From NCBI GenBank assembly GCA_019054805.1, contig JAHQIY010000005.1, positions 248,001-312,000 on the forward strand: a stretch of DNA of 64,000 nucleotides, written 5' to 3'. Source of the DNA: Brachionus manjavacas. Lineage: Eukaryota > Rotifera > Eurotatoria > Ploima > Brachionidae. Positions 55,271-64,000 of the stretch are shown one piece after another; the first letter of the stretch is position 1, and the number at the start of each line of letters is the position of its first letter. Under the pieces are notes generated by a model. That model did not search any database. It was not told the DNA's origin and saw only the letters and a list, made by a program, of their open reading frames with translations. The translations under genes and the position numbers were made by a program.

Positions 55271-56245
55271 TTAGTTTTTTCTCGAGAAAGTCAGCTCAAT
55301 ACTAGATTTGAACATTTTAACATTTGGCTTTAATTTAATCAGCGAGAATAGCTCATTTCTGAAAGCAAAATTAAAAAAAAAGTTAAAAACGAATATTAAA
55401 CCATAGTACAAATAAGAAATGGCATTACAAATCAGATGGATCAGGTAGATCTCATCCTTTATTTCTCGCGGTATGTGTTGCATTTTGCAGAAAATGCTGG
55501 TTAAAACATAGGTTGTGGCGAGGGGAAAATTCAAAATCAAGAATGATGAATTAATCAAGCAAAGACCCAAGGCAAATTGAATTTCTTTTCTTAGATTTTT
55601 CTTGCCACACATTCTACGTTTTGAGTCCATCAATTTTTTGATCATCAAAATGTTAAGCCAAGTGATAATGACAAATGGAATAATGGCCCGCAGCACAGCT
55701 GAAGAAATGTTAGACAGCAATTCGTTTACGCGATTGATGGTGCACACTGAACTCAATTTAGTTTGATTGAATTTGTCAATTAATATTTCTTTTTTTAAAT
55801 ACTTAAAACTGCTTGGAAGGTTCAAGCAAATAATTGAAATAAAAACACCCAGCATAGCCATATTGATATAGATTTTTTTTTTGAGAACAAAAGTTATCTT
55901 GCTTGTTGGACTGCTGATCTCCAAATATTTACTTAGTGTGAGAAGAACTTGTATGTAAATAGGAACCTGCTGGCTCATTCTACCACAATAGCGGAAAAGA
56001 TAGCACGACCAGCTAGAGTAAACACTCAAATCGATTCCGGTTAGCTTAAAATATTTGTAAAATACGTAGTTCCAAATGAGAGCTATGGTGTTAAAAAATG
56101 CGATAAAAGATGAAATGTAGCCATAGTTTGTGTGACGAAATCGTTTTTGCAGAAAAATGATTATGGTCACAATGTTGAGAACTGACCCGATCGGAACAAT
56201 AATTATAGAGCAGTAAAAATACAATTGTATGATAAAATTTTGCAT
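55271..56245 (-). CDS. Class A-like seven-transmembrane GPCR, 324 aa
   Basis: 324 residues with seven hydrophobic segments. TM1 contains GSVLN (the GxxxN pattern of class A). TM2 is near 43-63. A Cys near residue 81 before TM3 (SSWSCYLF) can pair with Cys in the loop before TM5 (LSSVCTINR). TM5 has AIIPFVIITWLN with the usual Pro. TM6 has LNFPLATTYV with its Pro. TM7 ends FVFNFFFNFAFR in place of NPxxYxxxxF. The DRY motif after TM3 is replaced by SKY. Such divergence is common in lineage-expanded invertebrate peptide or orphan receptors. Intronless, short loops and a short C-tail. It lies about 150 bp upstream of two peptide precursors on the same strand. The ligand is unknown. Confidence 0.85.
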   Translation of the reverse strand: MQNFIIQLYFYCSIIIVPIGSVLNIVTIIIFLQKRFRHTNYGYISSFIAFFNTIALIWNYVFYKYFKLTGIDLSVYSSWSCYLFRYCGRMSQQVPIYIQVLLTLSKYLEISSPTSKITFVLKKKIYINMAMLGVFISIICLNLPSSFKYLKKEILIDKFNQTKLSSVCTINRVNELLSNISSAVLRAIIPFVIITWLNILMIKKLMDSKRRMCGKKNLRKEIQFALGLCLINSSFLILNFPLATTYVLTSIFCKMQHIPREIKDEIYLIHLICNAISYLYYGLIFVFNFFFNFAFRNELFSLIKLKPNVKMFKSSIELTFSRKN

Positions 56246-57560
56246 TTTTCAGAATTTCAATTAAAAAAAAAATTTTTTTAAAAATACTTTTGATATGATT
56301 TTATACAATTATTATTTTTAGAATTAGATGGCTCGAATAACTATTAAAACAAAGTTTTTAATTTTTATTTTTTTTAATTAAATTTATTGATTTGGTAATT
56401 TGTTTTAAAATGAAATTTAAAACCTAAATTAATATTAAAACAAAATTCAAATAAAAAATTAAAAACAAGTTCTTAGAGAAATGTGCTTCTCGAATTAAAA
56501 TGAAACAGGAAGAACTAAACATGGGTATTCATTTGTTTTCAAAAAAATAAGTTTTGGACGATTAAAATCGATACCACAAAATTTTGAATAAAATACCCAA
56601 GTTTTTTATTAATTAACCCTAAAAGTACCTAAATTTTGAGAAAAGAGTGTTGGTTAAAAAAAGATAATATTCAATTGACCTGAGACGTAAATTTTGGGAC
56701 TTTTTTCCTTTTTTTGTATATACCCACTGATTTGTTTTGCAGAATCAGAATCAGGACAAAATTTTGAATTATTATAATTTTTGTAATTTTTAACTTTTGA
56801 GTCCTTATATTCTGACCAAAAAGTGTAAATTTTTATTAAAAAAAAATTAAATTTTTTATTTTCACCTATTTATTAAGAAAAAGTTCATGTTCAGAACATA
56901 AAAAATTTAATATTTTGTTTTTAAGTCAAGATTAAGACTGGTGTTCAAGATATAGTTAAGCCTTAACTATATCTTGAACACCAGTATTACAGTATTACAA
57001 AAATATATTTTCAGTTAAATCTAAGGCAAAACTAAAAAAATTTAAAAATTTCAAAAACCTTTTGATTTGATATAAAAATCAAAAAATAAATTAAAGAAAT
57101 GACTTCTAGTTTGTGAGATAATATTTTCTTAATAAATCGGTAAAAATTATCAATTTTTTATAAAAATTTGCATTTTTGTTCAAATTTTATGGACTTGAAA
57201 GTAACAAAATTAAAAAAACCTTATAACAAAATTCTAATTTATTTTAAAAAATATAATAAAACCACATAGCCACTTGATACCTAACCTTATGTTTAGATTA
57301 AAAGATTTAATAATAATTTTATTTTTATTTTTTAAATAATCAGAAAATTTATAGCATTTTTTAGTTCGAAACTAATTGTTTTCAATTTCAAAAAAAATTA
57401 CGTATTTTGGTTGAATTTTAATAAGTGTCAATTAAACAGAAATGTTTAAAAAAATTTCATTTGTGATTTAATTTTTTTTTATCAAAAACTAAAAATTTTA
57501 GCTTTGTAAATCAAAATCGAAAATTAATAATACATTTAATTTCTTGGCTTTAAAATTCTA
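56246..57560. other. AT-rich spacer upstream of the GPCR
   Basis: No gene seen. The only structure is the perfect palindrome at 56938-56984. Confidence 0.5.
56938..56984. repeat. Perfect 47-nt palindrome
   Basis: Arms CTGGTGTTCAAGATATAGTTAAG and its exact complement flank a single C (56961), a 23-bp stem with a one-base centre. A perfect palindrome of this size is unlikely by chance and should be unstable, so it is probably young. Confidence 0.9.
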
Positions 57561-57634
57561 ATAATATGGTAATCAAGTCTAATCGAGTTGCTATTTATTT
57601 TAATTGCATATTTCACACCAATTTTTTTCTAAAC

Positions 57635-57790
57635 TTCAAAAATAGTCACCCCGTATTTTTTGCCGACCCTTTATCTCCGGCGGTTAATTGTGTGAGGTCC
57701 AAAGGGGTTAAAGCGGTTAATCCGATAAAATCTAAAATTGTATATAATTACTTGAAATTTAACCCTAAACGAATTTGAACCTCTTTTACC
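57635..57790. repeat. Relative of the left part of the 1-kb TIR element
   Basis: CTTCAAAAATAGTCACC, then ATCTCCGGCGGTTAATTGTG and GGGGTTAAAGCGGTTAATCC, follow the same order as 40050-40140 (ACTCCAAAAATGCTCACC, ACCTCCTGCGGTTAATTATG, ATTGGGTTAACC). It is a diverged family member. The 70-codon frame across it is not a gene. Confidence 0.5.
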
Positions 57791-57799
57791 CATTTAACC

Positions 57800-58135
57800 C
57801 ATTAAGGAATAAATTTTTTAATTTTTTCAATTTGATTTCTTTCTAAAACAATTAGTGAAAAGTTAAAGGACGGAAAAAAACAAAACAAAACAAGAGTGAG
57901 TTTAAAAGACGATTTAATAAAAATAGGAAAAATGAAGGTTTAATTATCACAAAAAAATTCTTAAAACAGGATTCAATAATTTAGCCCCTCTATTGATTCA
58001 CAATGCTGTCGTTCCATTCATCCACTTTTTAAACAATTATGGCTATCATTTCCTACCTTCACTAATTTATTTCCAATTCGTCATCTAATAAATTTCCTTT
58101 TGAGTATAATTATATATATCTACACTAATATTTAT
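57800..58135. other. No gene seen
   Basis: AT-rich spacer before the LINE 3' end. Confidence 0.4.
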
Positions 58136-58139
58136 TATT

Positions 58140-59255
58140 TTTTATTTATTTATTTGTTTTCTGTATCGAGCTAAAGCTCCTTCAGAATAAGTTAAAAAAA
58201 AAAAAATAATAAAATAAAAATAAAATTAAAGTTAATAAAATGAGATAAAAAAAGAATCAAAAAAGAGTAAAAAAAATGAAAGTTGAAAAGTCATAAATTG
58301 GAAAAGATTGTTACATGTGACACATGCTTAAATAGTTCAAGTTTCAGGATAAAAAGAAGAAATAGTAAGGTAGCAATTACACAATGTAGTTGGGTATTCA
58401 ATATATCTTGATTCGAAACCTTCTTTGTATTCTTTCACCAGTCTTTCAACCAATGGAATAGAATGACTCAGTCCTGTCCCAACATATTTCTCACTCAACT
58501 CAAAAAGACGATTCGAGACTGTTAGTAATTTTAGTTTATTAAAAGCTTCATGTTGCACGATGTTGGAGGGAGTATCATATTTTAACTTAAGGATAGATCT
58601 GACTGCTGTATTCTGAATTGCTTGTAGTTTTTTGATATTATTTTCTGAAAATGAATTCAAGCAAGGAAAAGAATAGTCTAAAATTGATCCGAATAAAGAT
58701 TTATATAAATTTCCAAGTGTGTTTTGATTGAGACCCCATTTTTTGTTTGACCATATCTTAATAATATTTTGTCTTTTATTGCAGCGTTCTTTGATTTCGT
58801 CTACCAGTATATTAAAGTTTAACTTAGAATCAAATTTAATACCAAAAAACTTGATTTCTTTTTGGCTCATTATTCTGTTTCCAAAAATTTTTAAGTTTAG
58901 TTAATCACCCTCTTTTTTGTACCTAGAAAAGACTACTGAACATGACTTTTCAACTGATATCTTCATTCTCCATTTAATAAGCCATTGTTCTAGTTCGTTG
59001 GTGTATTTATTTATCTTATTTTCTAGGTTCCCCTTTTTGTTATAAATGAAGAATGTAACTAGATCATCTGCGAAAAGCAGAGAGTATTCGTTATTTGTTT
59101 TGTTTCGTTTGGGGATGGCATTAATATATATACTAAATAAAAGAGGACTAATTACTGAGCCTTGAGGAACACCTGCAATTATTTGATATTCGTCGCTCAA
59201 GTGGTCATTCACATTTACCTTAAATGTCCTACTATCTAAAAAGGATATAATCCAT
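58140..59255 (-). mobile_element. LINE fragment (RT to 3' end), partly intact
   Basis: Minus strand. 59212-58901 encodes IIAGVPQGSVISPLLFSIYI and EYSLLFADDLVTFF (RT palm with FADD). 58870-58337 is an open frame of 177 codons covering the thumb and C-terminal region (KEIKFFGIKFDSKLNF; LFGSILDYSFPCLNSF; KLQAIQNTAVRSILKL). The two frames are separated by one stop or shift near 58890. The 3' UTR ends near 58160 with CTGAAGGAGCTTTAGCTCGA, a tail shared with scraps at 28190, 28250 and 52165. The 5' end is cut at about 59255 by the next insertion. Confidence 0.85.
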
Positions 59256-59274
59256 TACTTAACAATGTTGAAGA

Positions 59275-59690
59275 TTATTATTATTATTATTATCGAGGTT
59301 AATCAACAGGCTTGTGCCCTTGTCTAGAATATAGACTGATTAACTCTCCATTTATTTAATAAAGATAAATTAAAAAGAAAAAAAAAATTAAAATCAATTA
59401 TCATAATATCAAATTAAAAAATAAATTTTAAAAATTAAATTAAGTTTATCAAAAAGTTTTAATGCATCATTAAAAATTAGGTTGATGCTGCTGAATATTG
59501 ACAATTTAAAGGTGGTTAATTCTGTTAATAAGGAATTTGTTAGCCAATTTGTGTACACATAACCAAATGTGTTTTCACCACTTTTTGTTTTCGATTTTGG
59601 TACCATAAAATCACTTTTGTTTCTTAAGTCGTACTCAATTTTACGCGACTCATTTGTGACTAATTGTTCTTTGAGCTGAATAGGTGAGTT
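59275..59690 (-). mobile_element. 3' end of another LINE with (AAT)n tail
   Basis: The minus-strand frame reads ESRKIEYDLRNKSDFMVPKS, then GENTFGYVYTNW (to 59409). 'YdLRnk..f.vP..kt..g...f.y...W' is the usual extreme C-terminus of Jockey/I/RTE-type ORF2. An (ATT)n run at 59273-59294, read on the minus strand as (AAT)n, is its 3' tail. It sits between two copies of another LINE family, so it is part of a nested insertion. Confidence 0.65.
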
Positions 59691-60440
59691 CTAAATAAAA
59701 GAGGACTAATTACTGAGCCTTGAGGAACACCTGCAGTAATTTTATATTCTACGCTCAGATGATCATTCACATTTACCTTAAATGTCTTACTATCTAAAAA
59801 GGATCTTATCCAGTTAGTCAAGTAATGAGGTGGATTTATTTTAATCAATTTAAAAAGTAGACCTTCATGCCAAACCCTATCAAAGGCTTTAGAAATATCA
59901 AAAAAAAAGACCACAAACTCTTTTTTTTCTATTAAATGATTCCACAATTTTTTGAATTAAAAAGAAAAGATTATCTGATGTTCGCCGGTGTTTCCTAAAT
60001 CCAGATTGCCCCTGGATAGGGAGTGAATTTTGTTCCAAATAATTGTATAATCTTGAATATACTATGCGTTCCAGTAGCTTTCCCAAACAACTCGTTATAC
60101 TAATTGGTCTATAATTTAAAGGATCTTGTAAAGAAGAGGCTTTTTTTGAATAATTGTAATGATCGAAGATTTCCACGCTTTCGGGACTTAACCTCCTCGA
60201 AGAGATAAATTTAAAAGTTCAATAATTTCTATTAATGAATTTCAAGGTAGGTTTTTTAACATTAAATTATGAATTTGGTCAGGTCCTGATGCCGCTTCAT
60301 TTTTCAAACGTTTTAAAGCCATAATTGATTCATTTATGCAAATTGGATCATTAAAATTACACTGGTTATTGTTTCTAAAGAAATCAGAGTTAGAATTTAG
60401 TATTTCGAAATCTTTCTGAGTATCAATAAATTAAATTAAA
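59690..60440 (-). mobile_element. Second LINE fragment of the 58140 family (5' RT part)
   Basis: Minus strand, 5' to 3': NESIMALKRLKNEAASGPDQ near 60290-60350; NYRPISITSCLGKLLERIVY (60176-59898 frame); FFDISKAFDRVWHEGLLFKL; TAGVPQGSVISPLLF (59947-59660 frame). The last block repeats the beginning of the fragment at 58901-59212, so these are two copies, not one gene. Frameshifts and stops at 60180-60290. 5' truncated at about 60440. Confidence 0.8.
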
Positions 60441-60624
60441 TGGAACCTAATATATTTCGAAGTCTTCTCTAATTAATTAAAACTCATCTAAATAATTTCG
60501 TCATCATCAAACTAATTCTGAGAATTAACAGGAAAAAAACTTCGGTCTTTAGATGCTTTTGATGGCATTGGGAAATGGTCTGATCGGAAATCGGAAAAGC
60601 TTTGATTTTTTTTACTTGATTCAC

Positions 60625-60935
60625 TCCGCAAGCGTCAACTGATATGGCTATAAATAATAGAGGTAAATACTTTCGATATGTAACGATTTTTGACATGGAC
60701 TTTGCTTTGATAAGTTGGAGACTTATGACTCGTACAAGGATGCTTTAGGATGCTATATTGCCAGTGTTGTAGTTGTCCCAACTTTGACAAAAAGAACATT
60801 TGCAAGCACATCATCGGCGTTGCTAGTTATTTCAAGCTATACACCATTCCACTCGAGATCAAGAACTTGCCCATGAGAGAAAAACGAAAGCGTGGTGCTC
60901 CTAAAAAAGGTACCAAGGCTCTTGTTAGGATGTAA
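60625..60935 (+). pseudogene. MULE-type transposase C-terminus with SWIM zinc finger
   Basis: The frame from 60750 reads CQCCSCPNFDKKNICKHIIG and ends KRKRGAPKKGTKALVRM. C-x-C...C-x-H with CKHI is the SWIM zinc finger, most common at the C-terminus of Mutator-like transposases. Upstream, RGKYFRYVTIFDMDFALISW (60650 onward) is the preceding part in another frame, with a frameshift and a stop in between. The catalytic domain is missing. Confidence 0.65.
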
Positions 60936-61770
60936 AAGTTTGTTGGTCGCTTATTTTTCTTATTATTTCTTATAATTTCTCATTATTTGTTTCTTATTTT
61001 TTGTTTGTTTGTCGTTTGTTTAAAAAAATAAATAATTGATTATTACTATAAACTATCGATTTATATTTAAAATTGATTAGATGATCCCCAAATTATATAG
61101 TGGAGCTATATATTATTAGTGGAGCTTTATTTTATTAGTGACGATGGAAATATATTAGTGAAGATATGGAAATATATTAGTGAAAGTAAGGAAATTGTTC
61201 CCAACAATTATTGTAGCAATTTTCTGATCTAACATCATTGATTGCGTCTTTTAGACCTTGATCAGTATATTTTTTTTAAATTGAATTTCTTCATTTTGTG
61301 ACATATTTAGCTTACATTCTTTTTTCTCCAATTTTTCATTTTTTTATATTAAATTTACTGGGGGTTAGTTAACACTAGAATATTTTTTCATAAATGTCAA
61401 ATAATATAATTATTTCGATAAAAATACAAATTATAAGTTAATTCTGCTTTTTTCTAAACAAAATTTTTAATTATTTTAATAATTTTTAACGAAATAAATT
61501 TTCCTCAAAACCCTGAAATCATTTATATTCAAAAATTTTTATTAAAGATTTGATTTGATTTTTAATTAGAGCAACCTAGTTTGCAAAAAAAATATCTTAA
61601 GAATTATTTAATAATTTATTTATTTTATTAATAATGCATACTTTAAAGTGTGATTGATTTTCCTCGAACAAAGATTTTTTGACTCAATGTTACATTTTTT
61701 TGTGAAAATTGAGAAATTCTTTGATTTAAAATTAAATTTTATCTTTAAAAAATTTTTTTTTATAAAATTC
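60936..61770. other. Spacer with small minisatellite
   Basis: 61100-61190 repeats TATTAGTG-(A/G)AG... and GGAAATATATTAGTGAA about four times. On the minus strand 61310-61195 two adjacent frames read MSQNEEIQFKK and YTDQGLKDAINDVRSEN. The second resembles the start of a pipsqueak-type helix-turn-helix of pogo/Tigger transposases, but it is frameshifted and short. Confidence 0.35.
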
Positions 61771-61771
61771 A

Positions 61772-62425
61772 ATGAATTCAATAAAGACTAGCTTTTACTT
61801 AGAACAAATTCAAAAATGGCCAAATCATGGAAAGCATATTCTTGCGTCATATGATGACCAAACTATTATTGTTTATCAAGCATACAATCATAAAATAGCT
61901 AGCGAAATACTTAAGTATAAAAATTTCCACAACGAAAACTGCTTAAAAGCTGGATATAACCTTTCGAGAATGACATGGATAAAAACAAACTTTTTGTGGA
62001 TGATGTATCGTTCCGGGTGGGCTACTAAGCCAAACCAGGAAAGAATTCTTGCTTTCCAGATTAAAAAAGAGGGCTTTGAAGAAATATTAAAAAATTCGAC
62101 TGCTTCTAATTCGGATGTTTTATCAAAAAAAGATAGGCCTGTTATTCTTCAGTGGGATCCTGATCACAATCCGGACTTTTCAAAAGTACAAACTGGTAGG
62201 AGAGCCATTCAATTGGGAATGAGAAATGAAATGCTTATTAAATTTTCAAAAGAATTCATTGTCGATGTTTTTGACATGACTCAATTTGTAAATGAACAGT
62301 ATTCGTTGATAAAATCAGACTACGTAAATGGCTTAAAGAGGCTTTTGGTTCCAGTCGAACATGTTTTTATTCCCAGCAGTGAAGAGATCAAAAAGCAAAT
62401 TGATCTATCAATTTCATCCCAATGA
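61772..62425 (+). CDS. DUF4291 domain protein, 217 aa
   Basis: 217 codons, intronless. The sequence matches the DUF4291 layout: TIIVYQAYNHKIASEIL near residues 31-47; LSRMTWIKTNFLWMMYRSGW at about 63-83 (the RMTWIKP-FLWMMYRSGW signature); QERILAFQIKKEGFEEIL; VILQWDPDHNP; RRAIQLGMRNEMLIKF. The whole domain is covered and is of usual length (about 190-210). The function of the family is unknown. It is common in bacteria and fungi and patchy in animals, so horizontal acquisition is possible. Codon use is as AT-rich as this genome's own genes, so any transfer is not recent. The start ATG at 61772 follows an AT-rich leader without a nearby acceptor. Confidence 0.88.
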   Translation: MNSIKTSFYLEQIQKWPNHGKHILASYDDQTIIVYQAYNHKIASEILKYKNFHNENCLKAGYNLSRMTWIKTNFLWMMYRSGWATKPNQERILAFQIKKEGFEEILKNSTASNSDVLSKKDRPVILQWDPDHNPDFSKVQTGRRAIQLGMRNEMLIKFSKEFIVDVFDMTQFVNEQYSLIKSDYVNGLKRLLVPVEHVFIPSSEEIKKQIDLSISSQ

Positions 62426-63360
62426 TCAGAATTTTATTTTATGTTTAAACAGTATGTTAAAAGTTAAGTTTATTTTCTTTTTTTTTAATAACTGTTAATA
62501 ATAGAAATTAAAAATAAATAAAAATATAAAAAAAACTATATAAAAATTTTTTTTCTCTTTAATCTTATGTATTACACTTAGAATATTTTTTACATGAATC
62601 AAAATTGAAAAACTAAACAAATCGGTTCAAAAGTTTAGAAATTCGGATTTAAACAAGAGATTAATCAATTAGAGTTAACTTTTTGAACTTGTCTGCTAAT
62701 TTCTACTCTAAGAAACTCTTTAACTTATTTTTTAATTTACTCTTTTAAAATTATTGACCTTTTAAAAAAAAATCAAACCAAATTGTAGGTCTTAGAAGGT
62801 GAGAATTAGTAATCCAAGAGATGAATCTTAAAATTTATCGTATAAGATCTTACAAGATTAGATTTGCAGTAAGATCAGTTTCTAATCTCAAAAAAATTTC
62901 GAATAAAATCATAATTTCAAAATGATGAAAAGTTTAAATTTAGAGTTTTCTTAACTCAAGATTTAAACAATATAAATGACATTAAGAATTCGACAAGATC
63001 GGAGCATTTTAACAATTTTTTTTTTCGTTAAGGTTTTCTTTAGATTTTTTATATTTTCTTGTTAGATCTTATTCAAATAAATAAGGTTAAAATTTCATTT
63101 AAGAAATGTGCAAGATAGATTAATAAGATCATGGGTTATTCTTATTACATAAATAAAAGAAAATATAAAAGCTTTTTCATTGTATACGAAATTAAAAATC
63201 AAACATTTACAAACTAGTTGTTCGATCTAAAAAATTTTAAAATTTCTGTCAAATTAATTTTTTTCAATTTTTAATTTTATTTTAGCTAAGCACCAAATCT
63301 CAAAAAATATTATACTTATTTATTTAGAAGAGAATTTTTTTTAATTATAAACTCAACTCT
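62426..63360. other. No gene seen
   Basis: AT-rich spacer. Around 62760-63140 words such as TAAGATC / GATCTTA recur irregularly. Nothing else. Confidence 0.45.
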
Positions 63361-63362
63361 CA

Positions 63363-63757
63363 TTAACACTAGAAGCACTGAACGAAGTCAAATAACTTTT
63401 TTATATTTTTAAGAAAAATGCACATATTTTATACCGAAACTTTATTATTTACTATTTAAAATGAAAATAAGTTCGCAAGATTAATTTTTTAGACAAAAAA
63501 TTGATAACTAAGCTGTATCTGGACATCACATTTCTTACAAATTATGTCCTTCTCAGCTGTACAGTTATTGTATGTTGGTTTTTTATAAATTGAGCAGTTT
63601 TTTACTTGTTTTATTGTTATTACATCGACCAATTTGACATGCAATACGTTTATACTAAAATTAAATTTTTAGCTTTCCAAGTTAACATATATCTAAAATA
63701 AAGCATGTCAAAAATTAAAAATAAGTTAATTTGACTTCTCAGTGCTTCTAGTGTTAA
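63363..63757 (-). mobile_element. piggyBac-like remnant flanked by TTAA
   Basis: TTAACACTAGAAGCACTGA at 63363 and its exact complement ending at 63757 (TCAGTGCTTCTAGTGTTAA) form terminal repeats, and similarity continues a further 14 bp inward. TTAA borders are the target-site hallmark of piggyBac. On the minus strand near 63645-63485 a Cys-rich stretch (CQIGRCNNNKTS ... NNCTAEKDIICKKCD), split by a frameshift, fits the C-terminal cysteine-rich domain of such transposases. An internally deleted copy of about 395 bp. Confidence 0.7.
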
Positions 63758-63892
63758 TGAAGATGAAAATAGCTCATAGAATCATTTAAACGATTGTTTT
63801 ATACAGTTAAACGAATAATTAGATTTTTATTTTATTGAAATATTATCTAAATTACTTTGAGATTAAAAAAAAGAATAAATCAATAATAATCT

Positions 63893-64000
63893 TGACTTAG
63901 TGATCGATGTGACAAGCATCGTTTCACAAGGCAGCGTTCTTGGTCAATTTTTGTTCGTGATCTATTTCAATGATATGCCCGCAATAGTCAGTCATCTAGT
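63893..64000 (+). pseudogene. LINE RT fragment running off the window
   Basis: The frame reads IVSQGSVLGQFLFVIYFNDM, a variant of the RT block GVPQGSVLGPLLFxIYINDL. It continues beyond 64000, so size and integrity are unknown. Confidence 0.7.

Noticed and set aside
60484..60696. 70-codon minus-strand frame beside the LINE
   Set aside because: It is antisense to the SWIM/MULE remnant and shows no LINE or other motif.

Overview
This window looks like nuclear DNA of a small-genome invertebrate. Non-coding DNA is extremely AT-rich. Recognisable genes are animal genes: a Maf-type bZIP factor, a neuronal calcium sensor, a Ly6-type protein, a class A GPCR and peptide-hormone precursors. Introns that can be resolved are very short (47-50 nt), apart from one of about 1.2 kb. 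A monogonont rotifer such as Brachionus is my best guess. That is inference from composition and gene style; nothing in the window proves it.

Layout. 1-10.4 kb: gene-poor mosaic of LINE remnants, foldback elements, a 142-bp direct repeat and two tandem arrays (about 155 bp x3 and exactly 152 bp x4). 10.9-13.9 kb: a two-exon Maf-like gene (+) with a duplicated 3' UTR. 18-22.6 kb: a possible exon cluster, a 473-aa unrecognised protein (-), tRNA-Asn(GTT), and a Ly6/uPAR-like gene (-). 23-29.4 kb: a 1-kb inverted-repeat element and several CR1-like LINE fragments. 29.8-31.4 kb: an intronless neuronal calcium sensor (+) and a small spliced gene fragment (-). 32-41 kb: decayed LINEs, small TIR elements and the second copy of the 1-kb element. 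41.3-43 kb: an intronless ankyrin-repeat protein (+). 43.4-48.7 kb: a long hairpin minisatellite followed by a decayed Jockey/I-like LINE with ORF1 and ORF2. 49.1-50.4 kb: a type I membrane protein (-). 52.8-53.5 kb: two TIR/foldback elements. 54.3-56.2 kb: two paralogous secreted peptide precursors and a GPCR, all on the minus strand. 58-61 kb: three nested LINE pieces and a MULE-type SWIM zinc-finger remnant. 61.8-62.4 kb: a DUF4291 protein (+). 63.4-64 kb: a TTAA-flanked piggyBac-like remnant and a LINE fragment running off the end.

The most interesting system is at 54.3-56.2 kb. Two tandem genes share a signal peptide, a phase-1 intron of about 50 nt at the same place, a Lys-Lys-Arg cleavage site and a 16-residue C-terminal peptide ending in NLYS[IV]Y followed by an amidation Gly. 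They lie directly downstream of a class A-like GPCR on the same strand. I do not recognise this peptide family. Neither precursor is visible as one open frame because each is spliced.
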